Positions 27,040 to 37,156 of a stretch of 57,951 bases of DNA are shown here, in pieces (position 1 is the first letter of the stretch; each line of letters starts with the position of its first letter). The translations under genes were made by a program, and so were the position numbers. The stretch comes from Planctomycetota bacterium. Its GTDB lineage: Bacteria; Planctomycetota; UBA8108; UBA1146. The notes beneath the pieces were generated by a model. That model worked only from the letters and a program-made list of their open reading frames with translations, made no database searches and was not told the DNA's origin. The stretch is from contig DUAN01000228.1 in the NCBI GenBank assembly GCA_012960845.1, positions 1-57,951 of the forward strand, given 5' to 3'.

Positions 27040-29604
27040 TCAGCGTCCGGCGACGATGTAACTGCCGCGGTTCTGCTCGGCCAGTTGCTCCATGAAGGTC
27101 GAGGTGAACCCGACCGAGATGGTGTGAATCGTCACCTGGCTCTCCTCATTGAGGCGTAGGATCTCCTCGAGGATTCGCTCGGTGTCGATGAAGGTACCCA
27201 TGCTGGGAGCCCCATCGGAGAGGAAGAAGATGGTGTCCACCTCACCCGCCTTCAGCACCTCGGCGAGGGAATCATAGATGTTGGTACCCCCTCCTGGCTG
27301 CAGCCCGAGTACGAATTGCTTGGCACTCTTCACCGATTTCTTCGACAACCTGACCGGATTGGGATGGAGATTGACCGGATTGTTGCTGAATTTAACCAGG
27401 TTGAAGAAGGTACCGGGTCGCAACTTCTCCAGTGCGGTGAGCAACTCATCCTTGGCCAGAGCGATTCTCTCCATCGTGTCCGATCCCCCACCCTCCCGCG
27501 GAACCGTTACCGAGGCACTCATGCTACCGGAGCAATCGATCACGAAGGCGATGCGGCGGCTGACGATCTCGACTCCGAAGTAAGAGGGAGTACGAGCCGC
27601 GTCAGGATCCGCCTTCCGCACATAGGTTTGACCGCCTTCTTGCTCCGCCTCACGACGTGCGATATCGACCGGGTCATAGCGATCTCGTTCTCGCTGCCAG
27701 TACTTGCGCCAATCGGCCACCTCTGGACCGAGGTCGGCACCGGTCGCCGCGATCAAACACGCCACTACTTGCGGTAACAGTGCACCCTTCTCGCGTTCCA
27801 TCGCATCGAGCAGGGCATCGATCAGCCGCGCATCGCGCTCCTTGCCGAGAGAGCGCAACGCTGCGGATCGAACCTGCCAGGCGGGATCGACCAGCGCCTC
27901 GATGCGACGGACCAGGCTGACCTCGCTGGAGATCTTGCCAAATGCGCTGATGACGAGGGTGCGAAGCGAGACATCCTTGCTGTTTCCGAGGGCCAGCAGC
28001 ATCTCCTGCGCCTCGGTCGGATCGAGCCGGATCAGTGCCCTCACCGCTTCCCGCTGGAAATCGATGTCGCGCCTCAACTTCCTCGAAGCCAGGATGATCT
28101 CCTCCACCGATGAGGCGGAGCCCAGTTGCGCCAGCGCTCTCACTGCAGCTCTCCTCAAGACTGCAGATGGATGCATCAGCAGTCCTGCAAGAATCGGCTC
28201 TGCCGGCTGGTAGTGGGCTCTACCGAGCACATCGGCCGCTGTATATCGAGCCAGCAAAGGAGCCCGATCCGCATCCAGGTTCTTGTCACTCAACCACTTC
28301 AACGCCTTGGGATCACGCACCGAACGAAGCGAGCGGAGAAGTTGATCAAACTTCCTTCGCTGCTTCTGCGGCATCTTCTCGGGATCGGTCCCTTCAGGGA
28401 TGAATCCCACCATCATCCTGGTCGCCTCACGACTCCCGATTCTGCCGAGCAGATCGATCGCTGCGGAAGCCACGGCCACTTCCGATCCCTTGGCCCAGCG
28501 CTCCAGCGGTTTCAGTGAGACCCTTTTCAGATGTCGTGGTCGCAACGCGTCGAGCACCTGGCGGCGCCCGAGCGAGGTCAAGGAGGGCAAGTGGGTCAGC
28601 ACCAGACGTGCGGCCTCATGATCTCCCACCGCCAGCAGCGGTACCGCCGCGATCGCCTGGATGTTCTTGTCTGGATGACCGAGCAGTTGGCGCAGGAATC
28701 GCTCTGATTCGCGGCAACGACAATCCCCCGCCTCATCGAGCACTTTCTTGAGTTCCTTGGTGCCGGCGCTCTTCTCGGCATAAGGAAGTGCGCTCCAGCG
28801 AGACAGTTGCCGATCCCAGTCTCTCACCACCTCGATCATCCGCTCCCGCGGTGGACGAAGGGTCGCCAGCCGGTTCTGCGCCTTGCGCGCCGCTCCCTTC
28901 CTTGGAAAGCGAAAGATCAGTCGATTCCACACCGAGCGAGCCTGGTCATACTTGCCCTGCTCGCGCAGACAGAATCCGCCATCATAGAGGCACTCTGGCA
29001 CCAGCTCGTGCTCGGGAAACTTCACCGCAACCTGGTCAAAGTGAGCCTGCGCGCCGGCCCAGTCGAACGATTCCTCGAGGCAATGCCCCAGCCCGTGGAG
29101 TGCCACCGCCATCGTGTCTGCACCGTCACCGAGGGCCAGGTACTGCTGATACCCTTCGGTGGCGGGGCGAGTTCGTCCGAGCCGCCGCTGGCACTCGGAG
29201 CGGTACGCCAGCGCCTGAAGCGCCGCAGCGGTCTCGGGCCATTGCTGCCGGATCTGCTCGAACTGCTCCTCCAGTTCGAGCAATCGCTCGCTGCGGGCCT
29301 TGGCCGACCGCGGCAGCGAACCGAGTCGCTCGACCGACCGATTCAATTGATCGAGCGCGTCCTGTTCTGGTCCCTGGATCGGCTCTTCGGGGGAGTCGGT
29401 CGCGTCGTCCGCCTCGTCGTCGTCCGCCTCGTCGTCGGTCGCATCATCCGGCGCCGCAGGCTGCTGCGCCAGCGGCACTCGCAGCGTGGCCACCGGAGTG
29501 GATGCCGACACGGAGTCTGTCAGCAGCACCGTGCCAGACAGCAGCACCGTGCCAGACAGCAGCACCGAAACCAGGAACGATGCCAGCCAGAAGATTCGAG
29601 TCAT
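27040..29604 (-). CDS. Exported HEAT-repeat and von Willebrand A-domain protein
   Basis: 854 residues. The signal peptide contains an in-frame repeat (VLLSGT twice). An acidic linker (DDATDDEADDDEADDATD) follows, then TPR-like helices (about 110-240), HEAT/PBS-type repeats (about 300-620) and a C-terminal vWA domain with the MIDAS motif DCSGSMSAS, later SNNPV and FLSDGAPSMG. Such proteins probably bind partners through a divalent metal on the cell surface or in the periplasm. ATG 29604 has GAGG about 9 bases upstream. No enzymatic motif seen. Confidence 0.85.
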   Translation of the reverse strand: MTRIFWLASFLVSVLLSGTVLLSGTVLLTDSVSASTPVATLRVPLAQQPAAPDDATDDEADDDEADDATDSPEEPIQGPEQDALDQLNRSVERLGSLPRSAKARSERLLELEEQFEQIRQQWPETAAALQALAYRSECQRRLGRTRPATEGYQQYLALGDGADTMAVALHGLGHCLEESFDWAGAQAHFDQVAVKFPEHELVPECLYDGGFCLREQGKYDQARSVWNRLIFRFPRKGAARKAQNRLATLRPPRERMIEVVRDWDRQLSRWSALPYAEKSAGTKELKKVLDEAGDCRCRESERFLRQLLGHPDKNIQAIAAVPLLAVGDHEAARLVLTHLPSLTSLGRRQVLDALRPRHLKRVSLKPLERWAKGSEVAVASAAIDLLGRIGSREATRMMVGFIPEGTDPEKMPQKQRRKFDQLLRSLRSVRDPKALKWLSDKNLDADRAPLLARYTAADVLGRAHYQPAEPILAGLLMHPSAVLRRAAVRALAQLGSASSVEEIILASRKLRRDIDFQREAVRALIRLDPTEAQEMLLALGNSKDVSLRTLVISAFGKISSEVSLVRRIEALVDPAWQVRSAALRSLGKERDARLIDALLDAMEREKGALLPQVVACLIAATGADLGPEVADWRKYWQRERDRYDPVDIARREAEQEGGQTYVRKADPDAARTPSYFGVEIVSRRIAFVIDCSGSMSASVTVPREGGGSDTMERIALAKDELLTALEKLRPGTFFNLVKFSNNPVNLHPNPVRLSKKSVKSAKQFVLGLQPGGGTNIYDSLAEVLKAGEVDTIFFLSDGAPSMGTFIDTERILEEILRLNEESQVTIHTISVGFTSTFMEQLAEQNRGSYIVAGR
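29522..29567. repeat. 18-base tandem repeat in a signal peptide
   Basis: AGCAGCACCGTGCCAGAC at 29522 and 29540, with a partial third copy at 29558. On the minus strand it doubles six residues of the hydrophobic core of the HEAT/vWA protein's signal peptide. Confidence 0.9.
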
Positions 29605-29651
29605 GTCAGTACCCCTCGAGCGCTCATACCTTGCTCCTCGATTCGCACATC

Positions 29652-30086
29652 CTACACTCCGGCGGGCATCTGGGCGAGGTGGCGAGAGATCACGATGACA
29701 GCGATCACCATGGCACAGGCCAGAGCCAACCACATCGGAGCCTTCTCACGAATCCACGCCAGAGCCGCGGATTTCCCGACCATCGCATTGCCGATGAACA
29801 GGATCGCCAGCGCCAGGATGAGCTTGATTCCAAACAGCATGTGATAGGAAGGATCAACACCTTCTTCGATGGACTTCCAGAGCTGGTAGAAGCCGGTACC
29901 GATCAACAGCACCATTCCGATGTGCATCATCGGAGCCCAACGACTGCGAATCGCCTCACGGATCTGATCGGAATCGGCCGCTGCCGAGACCGCCGGATGA
30001 ATCGCACGCCACTGAAAAAACAGCGTCCCTGCGATGAAAAAAGCGACGATCACATGCACCAGGGTGCTGACTTCAGCTCCAGACAA
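29652..30086 (-). CDS. Four-helix integral membrane protein (CopD/HemJ-like)
   Basis: 144 residues with four hydrophobic helices. His in STLVHVIVAFFIAG (helix 1) and His in PMMHIGMVLLIG (helix 2) are placed as in CopD/HemJ-like haem or copper membrane proteins, but the family assignment is tentative. TTG 30086 is chosen because AGGAGG lies 6 bases upstream. It diverges from the KDPG aldolase gene; the two starts are about 50 bases apart. Confidence 0.6.
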   Translation of the reverse strand: MSGAEVSTLVHVIVAFFIAGTLFFQWRAIHPAVSAAADSDQIREAIRSRWAPMMHIGMVLLIGTGFYQLWKSIEEGVDPSYHMLFGIKLILALAILFIGNAMVGKSAALAWIREKAPMWLALACAMVIAVIVISRHLAQMPAGV

Positions 30087-30137
30087 TGTAGTCCTCCTGA
30101 CGAGCAATGGTTGTCCTGATAGGATTTGCCCCACATC

Positions 30138-30836
30138 ATGCCCGCAGAGAGTAGAAATGCCACCCGAGATTCAGGAGGCCGCTTGTCCAGTGCACCACTC
30201 CAGCCCGATGGATTTGTCGATAAACTGGGTGAATCTCGCGCCAGTGCCATCCTGAGAACTCCCCACGGGGACCTTGCTGTGGATGCGATGAAATGTGCCA
30301 TCTCCGCTGGATTCCGTATCTGCGAGTTCACCCTGACGATTCCCGGGGCACTTCAGCACATCGAGACCATCGCCTGTCAATATCCGGATGTGACGGTGGG
30401 TGCGGGCACGGTCCTGACTCCGAACCAGGCACAGGATGCGGTCTCGGCCGGTGCTCGTTTTCTCGTTTCTCCAGTACTCGATCGCCAGGTGGTCGAGACC
30501 GCCGCCGAACTGGGGGTCGCCATCATTCCGGGGTGCAGTACCCCGACCGAGATGCTGGCCGCTCACCAGGCGGGCGCGCCGCTGGTCAAGTTGTTCCCGG
30601 GCCCGGCCGGTGGACCCAGCTGGGTGCAGGCGGTTCTGGGTCCACTTCCGTTCCTCAAGATCATTCCCACCAGCGGAGTGGACTTGCATAATGCCGCTGA
30701 ATTTCTGTCCGCCGGTGCACATGCCATCGGATTTGTCGCACCGCTCTTCGATCCGGTCGCCATCGAGAATCAGGATTGGCCACAGATCGAAGACCGAGGG
30801 CGTGAACTTCTCGCAGCCTGTCGACAGGCGCGCTAG
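30138..30836 (+). CDS. KDPG/KHG-family aldolase
   Basis: Class I aldolase of the Entner-Doudoroff type, which splits 2-keto-3-deoxy-6-phosphogluconate to pyruvate and glyceraldehyde 3-phosphate, or a related 2-keto-4-hydroxy acid. Visible are the catalytic Glu region CEFTLTIPGA, VGAGTVLTPNQAQDAV, the Schiff-base Lys in LVKLFPGPAGGP and PTSGVDLHNAAEFLSAG. 232 residues, with about 20 extra N-terminal residues over the usual length. ATG 30138 is chosen; a TTG at 30126 is in frame. Confidence 0.85.
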   Translation: MPAESRNATRDSGGRLSSAPLQPDGFVDKLGESRASAILRTPHGDLAVDAMKCAISAGFRICEFTLTIPGALQHIETIACQYPDVTVGAGTVLTPNQAQDAVSAGARFLVSPVLDRQVVETAAELGVAIIPGCSTPTEMLAAHQAGAPLVKLFPGPAGGPSWVQAVLGPLPFLKIIPTSGVDLHNAAEFLSAGAHAIGFVAPLFDPVAIENQDWPQIEDRGRELLAACRQAR

Positions 30837-30872
30837 CCTGTCGCGGACAGCCTTCAACAGAAAGGATCGGAT

Positions 30873-31589
30873 GTGACCTATCTCGGCAAGGAAACGACCT
30901 TTCGCTGGCTCGGCCATGCATCGTTTTTGGTTGGAACACCTTCCGGCCGCAACATTCTCATCGATCCATGGCTGGAAAACCCCAGTTGCCCTGACGATTG
31001 CAAGGAGTTCGAGCAGGTCGACCTGATCTTGCTGACTCATGGACACTGGGATCACTTCACCAGTGTCGTTCCACAGGCCAAGAAGCATGGTGCTCGAGTC
31101 GTGTGTAATGTCGAACTGGCACACTGGCTGAGAAAGCTCGGCCTCGAAGAAGACCAGCTGGTCGAGATGAACAAGGGTGGCACTGTCGAGGTGTGCGGAC
31201 TTCAGGTCACCATGACCGATGCCCGACACTCCTCGGGGGTGGTCATCGATGACGAGTATCGTTATGCCGGTGAAGCGTGTGGATTTGTCGTGGAAACGGA
31301 AAACGAATTTCGCTTCTTCTACGCCGGAGACACCTCGGTATTTGGTGACATGGCGTTGATCGCCGAATTGTACTCGCCGTCGATGGCGATCTTGCCGATC
31401 GGAGATGTTTATACCATGGGCCCCAGAGAAGCGGCCAAGGCGGCGCATCTACTCGGAGTCCAGATGGTCATACCGATGCATTTCGGCAGTTTCCCACGAC
31501 TCCATGGGACTCCCGAGCAATTGCGAGAAGCGATCGGCAACTTACCCATCGAGGTGATCGACATCGAACCGGGCCAGATCATCGAGTGA
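30873..31589 (+). CDS. UPF0173 metal-dependent hydrolase (beta-lactamase fold)
   Basis: 238 residues. Metallo-beta-lactamase fold with LTHGHWDHF (HxHxDH), later DARHSSG, FYAGDTSVFGDM and MVIPMHFGSFP, which complete the di-metal site in the UPF0173/YtkL family. The physiological substrate of the family is not established. The GTG start at 30873 has AAAGGA upstream. The stop overlaps the next gene's GTG as GTGA. Confidence 0.88.
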   Translation: MTYLGKETTFRWLGHASFLVGTPSGRNILIDPWLENPSCPDDCKEFEQVDLILLTHGHWDHFTSVVPQAKKHGARVVCNVELAHWLRKLGLEEDQLVEMNKGGTVEVCGLQVTMTDARHSSGVVIDDEYRYAGEACGFVVETENEFRFFYAGDTSVFGDMALIAELYSPSMAILPIGDVYTMGPREAAKAAHLLGVQMVIPMHFGSFPRLHGTPEQLREAIGNLPIEVIDIEPGQIIE

Positions 31590-32539
31590 CGATGCCAAAA
31601 CGATCATCCGGTCGCATCGGTTCTCTGCTGGTGTTGACCAATCCAGGGTCGAGACGAGCCGCCGAAGTTCGAAAGGAACTCGAGGATACCGTTTCGTCTC
31701 TCGATCCTGCTCCCCGGATGATCTGGTGTGAAGTGACCTCTACACCCGAGGACCCTGGTCCCGTCGATCGTATCTTCATCGTCGGTGGCGATGGCACCGT
31801 CAATCTGGCGCTGAGGTGGCTCGAACAAGCAGCGGTCGAGGCTCCGGCGGCGATCATTCCGGCAGGAACTGGAAACAATCTGGCGCGAGGTCTGGGGATC
31901 CCCACCACTCCTGCCCGGTCGATTGCGCTGGCACTCGATGCCACGGCCACTCGCAAGATCGACGCGGTGCGCTACACCCTCGATGATGTATCGACAGGAT
32001 TGATGTTGCAGGTCGCAGCACTGGGATTCCCGGCAGTGGTGGCGAGGAAATTTGATCGGTTACGACGGCAACCCGTGATCCGCCATCCGATCCGCTGGTT
32101 GGGAGATTTCTGCTACCGGATTCTCGCCATCATCACCCTCTTCAGCCGTCACACCGCTCCCATCCGCTGGAAATTCAAGACCCAGGACCACTCCTGGGAA
32201 GCCGCTGGAATGGCACTGTTTCTGGGCAATGAGGGAACCATCGGAGGTGGATTTCGGCCCTGCCCCGCGGCGCTGCTCGACGATGGGTTACTGGACCAGT
32301 GCCTGATCCCCTCGCTCACTCCCTGGTCCGCGATGAAGTTATTCCCGAAGATCTCCAGAGGCACCCATCTCGAAGCGTGTCCCGACATCACCTACAGGCA
32401 AGACCAGAAGATACGCATCGAGCAGCCGGCCGGACCTTTTCTGGTCGACGGGGATATCGTTGGAAATCCTCAGGTCATCGAGCTGGAGGTGCTGGCGCAC
32501 CACTTCGAGGTTTTCCTGCCGCAGCCATTCGAAGTATAG
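31586..32539 (+). CDS. Diacylglycerol-kinase-family lipid kinase
   Basis: 317 residues. The catalytic domain has FIVGGDGTVNLALR and IIPAGTGNNLARGLGIP, the nucleotide-binding signatures of the DagK/YegS/sphingosine-kinase family. The C-terminal beta domain includes FLGNEGTIGGGFRPCPAALL and FLVDGDIVGN. It phosphorylates a lipid hydroxyl at the membrane; the substrate is not determined. GTG 31586 overlaps the preceding stop; ATG 31592 is an alternative. Confidence 0.87.
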   Translation: MTMPKRSSGRIGSLLVLTNPGSRRAAEVRKELEDTVSSLDPAPRMIWCEVTSTPEDPGPVDRIFIVGGDGTVNLALRWLEQAAVEAPAAIIPAGTGNNLARGLGIPTTPARSIALALDATATRKIDAVRYTLDDVSTGLMLQVAALGFPAVVARKFDRLRRQPVIRHPIRWLGDFCYRILAIITLFSRHTAPIRWKFKTQDHSWEAAGMALFLGNEGTIGGGFRPCPAALLDDGLLDQCLIPSLTPWSAMKLFPKISRGTHLEACPDITYRQDQKIRIEQPAGPFLVDGDIVGNPQVIELEVLAHHFEVFLPQPFEV

Positions 32540-32572
32540 TCATTGGAAGAGAAGTGATTCGAGGGAGAGAGG

Positions 32573-33751
32573 ATGAATCGGATGCCAGAAGCCAGGTTCC
32601 AGAGACGGATCAGCACTCGTTGTTGGTCGATCATCGCAGGGGTGATCTCATCCCTGGTGATGCTGGTGGGAGGCTGCAGCCAGCCTCCGGAAGTGCCGAT
32701 CCAGCAGGCCATCTGGGTCACCCGCTGGGATTACAAGACGCAAGATGATGTGGAACAGTGCATCCAGAACGTAGCGGATGGAGGGTTCGATACGGTGATC
32801 TTCCAGGTACGCGGCAACGGGACCGTCTTCTATCGTTCCCAACTGGAGCCGTGGGCTGAGGAATTTGATCACACCGATCCTGGTTTCGATCCGCTGGCCA
32901 TCGCTTGCCAGGAAGCCGCTCGACACGGCCTGGCCATCCATGCATGGATCAATGCGGTCCCGGGATGGCGCGGGGATACGCCGCCGCCAGTAACGACCCC
33001 TCCCCAGCACTGGAATGCCCACCCCGACTGGTTTCTTCACGACTCACAACAAAAACGCCAACCGTTACAACCAAATTACTACGTGGCGCTGAATCCATGC
33101 TTACCCACGGTGCGAAAGCACGTGGCAGATATCTGCTCGGAAATCGTTGAAAAGTATCCGGTCGCCGGGATTCACCTCGACTACATCCGGTTCCTCGAAT
33201 CTGGAGTGGAGATCGACTACCCGCGCGATCCGCAGAGCCTCGCACGATTTACTCGACAGACAGGAGTGGTCGACCCGGAACAGGACTCGGAAGCCTGGGA
33301 TCGCTGGCGACGCGATCAGGTCACCGAGATGGTGCGGGAAATCAGGGTCGCGGTGAAGTTGGCGGATCGTCGAGCCCTGCTCACTGCAGCGGTGTACCGC
33401 ACCCCGGAGATCGCCTATCAACGGGTGCGACAGGACTGGCCCCGCTGGCTCCGCCTCGGATTGATCGATGCGGTGTTCCCGATGCAGTACGACCGGGAAG
33501 TCCCCCGCTTCGAGGAGCGGGTACAGGAGTGCTTGCATCAGGCTCGTGGCTATCCGGTACTGATGGGTCTGGGCACTTACCTGCATCCGGACCCCGAGGT
33601 GACCCTCCAGCAGCAGAAACTGGCGCTTCGCCTCGGCTGCCAGGGCATCTGCCACTTCGCCTACTCATCCTTCTACTCGACTCACTCCACTTCGGTCGCA
33701 GAAGAGTCGCTACGAAAGGTCCGGCGGAGCCGAATTCTGGGCACCAGTTAA
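32573..33751 (+). CDS. GHL10/DUF187-type glycoside-hydrolase-like lipoprotein
   Basis: 392 residues. The signal sequence ends in the lipobox VGGCSQ. The barrel begins AIWVTRWDYKTQDDVEQC and continues with FQVRGNGTVFYRS, HAWINAVPGW, IHLDYIRFLESG and VFPMQYDREVPRFEERV, all typical of the GHL10 family-10-like glycosylhydrolases. It probably acts on an extracellular polysaccharide or peptidoglycan-related glycan; activity is not confirmed. ATG 32573 has GAGAGG just before it; ATG 32582 is possible. Confidence 0.87.
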   Translation: MNRMPEARFQRRISTRCWSIIAGVISSLVMLVGGCSQPPEVPIQQAIWVTRWDYKTQDDVEQCIQNVADGGFDTVIFQVRGNGTVFYRSQLEPWAEEFDHTDPGFDPLAIACQEAARHGLAIHAWINAVPGWRGDTPPPVTTPPQHWNAHPDWFLHDSQQKRQPLQPNYYVALNPCLPTVRKHVADICSEIVEKYPVAGIHLDYIRFLESGVEIDYPRDPQSLARFTRQTGVVDPEQDSEAWDRWRRDQVTEMVREIRVAVKLADRRALLTAAVYRTPEIAYQRVRQDWPRWLRLGLIDAVFPMQYDREVPRFEERVQECLHQARGYPVLMGLGTYLHPDPEVTLQQQKLALRLGCQGICHFAYSSFYSTHSTSVAEESLRKVRRSRILGTS

Positions 33752-33842
33752 CGCCATAACCTCTTTAAAATAACAGATTTAAGATTCTACCCGGCAATTC
33801 CATGAAAACGGGAACTTCCCACGAAAAGGGATCGTCTCCAAG

Positions 33843-33873
33843 TTGACGATTTCTCGTTAAAGTTGGGTACACT
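33843..33873 (+). promoter_or_regulatory. Possible sigma-70-type promoter
   Basis: TTGACG at 33843 and TACACT at 33868, 19 bases apart (wider than ideal), in an AT-richer spacer upstream of the small Cys-rich lipoprotein gene. It would give an mRNA leader of about 125 bases. Confidence 0.35.
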
Positions 33874-34007
33874 ATAGATTCGGATCGAAGCCTGTGGTCA
33901 CCATCGACCGTCGATCCATAGACCGCCCAAATGAGTTGCACTGTGGGACTCTGAGGATAGATTCGTGTAGAGAACAAGATCAATGGTCACTCTGAAAGGA
34001 CCTCATC

Positions 34008-34238
34008 ATGCGTAAGTTCGCACTCGCCTTCGTCGTATTTGGAAGCTTGGCTCTGGCCGGCTGTAGTAACTTTGCCCCGGTCAAAGCCACTGCTGACGCC
34101 GGTTGCAGCGCTGCCACCACTTGCTCCAAGGCCGCCCCCTCCGACTGTGGAGGTTGCCCCATTGCTGCCGCCGCTGCCGCCGCTGCCAAGGTAGCCTGTG
34201 GAGACGACTGCTCCAAGCCGTGCTGCGCCGACAAGTAG
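34008..34238 (+). CDS. Small cysteine-rich lipoprotein
   Basis: 76 residues. Signal peptide MRKFALAFVVFGSLALAGC ends in the lipobox LAGC. The mature chain of about 58 residues has nine Cys including the lipidated one, arranged as GCSAATTC, DCGGC, ACGDDC and PCC around an eight-Ala run. The Cys pairs could bind metal or form disulfides. It has AAAGGA 8 bases before the ATG, a possible promoter upstream and a strong terminator downstream, so it is a single-gene unit. Family not recognised; similar small Cys-rich lipoproteins are often missed in annotation. Confidence 0.75.
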   Translation: MRKFALAFVVFGSLALAGCSNFAPVKATADAGCSAATTCSKAAPSDCGGCPIAAAAAAAAKVACGDDCSKPCCADK

Positions 34239-34265
34239 TCGACCGTAGTTCGTGATTAGAATATT

Positions 34266-34303
34266 AAAGGGTGCCGGGTCCTCGACCTGGCACCCTTTTT
34301 TTC
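34266..34303 (+). terminator. Rho-independent terminator of the Cys-rich lipoprotein gene
   Basis: GGGTGCC-GGGTC-CTCG-ACCT-GGCACCC hairpin with about 13 paired bases followed by a run of seven T, 28 bases after the stop codon. One of the two clearest terminators in the window. Confidence 0.92.
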
Positions 34304-34330
34304 ATCCGGATTTTCCATCTCAAATTCCGT

Positions 34331-34370
34331 GGATCCAACTCAACTTCTTTGGATCCAACTCAACTTCTTT
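34331..34370. repeat. 20-base perfect tandem duplication
   Basis: GGATCCAACTCAACTTCTTT occurs twice without a mismatch and a third copy starts (GGATC). It is in the spacer between the Cys-rich lipoprotein terminator and the toroid-protein gene. Confidence 0.95.
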
Positions 34371-34458
34371 GGATCGATGGGTTGGAGAGACGAGGCGGAT
34401 GGGAGCAATTTCACCTGCGAGCGATCGGGCACTCTTCTGCGACCTCGATCTGCCAGGC

Positions 34459-34498
34459 TCGCTGATCTACCGGAATCGCTGATCTACCTGACTCGCTG
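34459..34498. repeat. 17-base tandem repeat at the toroid-protein stop
   Basis: TCGCTGATCTACCGGAA at 34459, a near copy at 34476 and a partial copy at 34493. It spans the stop codon of the toroid-type protein at 34484. Confidence 0.85.
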
Positions 34499-35757
34499 TG
34501 GTTTTCTCGGCTGCTTCTCGATGTTCTCGATGCGTTTCTGCGGAGGCGAATCCTTCAAAGCCTTCGCCATCACCGATGCGCTCCAGGCAGTTCCATAGAT
34601 CCGATGATACGAGAACATCGAATAGTCCCACATCGAGCCGTCCGACTCCTGGGTCGCAAGGATCTTCTCGATCAGTTTCGGCCACCATTGCAGGCGCAAC
34701 TCCTGCGGCAGAAGTCGAATCAGATCGCCGGCATAATAGTGGCCGTAGAAGAAGAAGTAGCCGCTGTTGTCGTAGTAAGCCTCGTGAGGATGGGGACGAC
34801 CCCGTGCAAGCGATACGAACTTGTGATGGCGCACCAGCAACTGGTCGAGCCCGCTGACGATGTTCTGGTAACTCACCTCGCCAGCGTCACCACAGACCCT
34901 CAGCGCCAGATTTCCAACCTGGATCCGACACAAGGACCCCTTGATCTGATTGATCTCTGTCAGTCCTTCTGAACTGGGGATCACCGAGACATTGTAGTCG
35001 TATGCCCCGTTGGGAAGTCTACAGCGACGCAATGCGCGCAACCCTCGCTGCTGCATCTTGTCGGGAACCGCCAGCCCCACCCCCTCACATTGCTCGAAGA
35101 TCAACAATAGCGATGCGGTGACAAAAGAAGTTCCCCAGGTGGGACGGCGAGTGATGGGTGGATCATCGTAGTAGGCCCAGCCACCGTCGGGGCTCTGATA
35201 CAGTTCCAGTGTCACGATCAGATCTTCACCCAGTTTTCTGAGCCGCCCCCTGCGCTCGCTGCCGATTGCGAGCGGATCCTCGGCGAGCGCCCGAGCCACT
35301 GCCTCCAGCGCATAGACATAAGCCCAGACATTGTCGGTGTCCCAGTTGAGAATCCTCTTGCGGCGGCCATTCTCACAGATGTGATCGAGACCACGATGCA
35401 GCGCCTTGCGGATCTTCTCGGCGGAACCTTTCGGCGCCACTTCCGCCAGATCCATCAGGGTCACGCAGGTGATGGCGGTGGTCGCCACCTGCCAGGCGTA
35501 GTGCTGGCCAGGAACCGACCAACCCCAATCATCGGAACCGATGGGTCCACGCCAGTGACCAAAGGCTCCGTCCGGTTCCTGATGGTCGAGCAAGTAATGC
35601 AGAGCCTGGTGTAATCCAGTGGTGGCTGCTGCCCTCCAGTCCGACTCGGCCCCAGCAACCGGATCGACTACGGCAGCAGGATCGGCTACGGCGACAGGAT
35701 CAGTGGATCCGGTCAGTGAGAGCCCACTCAGAATCGTCGCGATGACGATCGGATGCA

Positions 35758-35758
<1 letters not shown>
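34484..35758 (-). CDS. Terpenoid-cyclase-like alpha/alpha-toroid protein, exported
   Basis: 424 residues. A short hydrophobic N-terminus (MHPIVIATILSGLSLTG) suggests export. The body has repeated helix-turn units of the prenyltransferase/squalene-cyclase type: LLDHQEPDGAFGHW, YQSPDGGWAYYDDPP, RRCRLPNGAYDYNVS and LATQESDGSMWDYSM (QxxDGxW-like motifs). No DxDD or lipid-cyclase catalytic motif is visible, so it may be a binding protein of the planctomycete toroid family. ATG 35758 overlaps the upstream stop (TGATG), with GGAGG 8 bases before it, so it is coupled to the poly-Asp lipoprotein. Confidence 0.75.
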
Positions 35759-36663
<905 letters not shown>

Positions 36664-36778
36664 GGGGCTCCTTGCCTTTCGCTTGATTGCCGCTCGTTCG
36701 GTTACAGAGGCCAGTGTCCAGCATCCATGGCATGAGGCAAGAAGCGGAAGTGACAGAAAATTGTCAAACCAGGCACCT

Positions 36779-37156
36779 TCAGGGCGTTCGGTCCGGTCGA
36801 GACAACCCCACCTCCACCTGTGCCGAATCGGAGACTCGCATCGGGTGACAGACCAGATCCTGTGTTGTGGGGCCATCGAGCACCGAGCCGCTACTGGCAT
36901 CGAAGCAGGCTCCATGGAGCGGACACTCCACCTGACCGTCCTCCACGGTGGCCCCGACCATCGATGCTCCCAGGTGCGGACAACGATCATCGAAGACGGC
37001 AATTCGTGCGCCCTGGCGCACCGCCATCAGACTCCGACCTCCGACCGTATCGAAGAACGGTTCCTCATCCTCGATCTCTCCCACCGAGCAGACACGATAC
37101 CACTCCAGATCCTCAGCAGCAGGGTCCAGAGGAAGGTCACCGGTGGCGTCACTCAT
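36779..37156 (-). CDS. Rieske [2Fe-2S] ferredoxin-like protein
   Basis: 125 residues, cytoplasmic. Cluster ligands are in CPHLGA (Cys-x-His) and CPLHGACF (Cys-x-x-His), the Rieske pattern; no transmembrane or catalytic domain, so it is a small electron carrier or the NirD/BphF-type ferredoxin. ATG 37156 overlaps the preceding stop by 8 bases (ATGAGTGA), coupling it to the Nfu-type gene. Confidence 0.9.
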   Translation of the reverse strand: MSDATGDLPLDPAAEDLEWYRVCSVGEIEDEEPFFDTVGGRSLMAVRQGARIAVFDDRCPHLGASMVGATVEDGQVECPLHGACFDASSGSVLDGPTTQDLVCHPMRVSDSAQVEVGLSRPDRTP

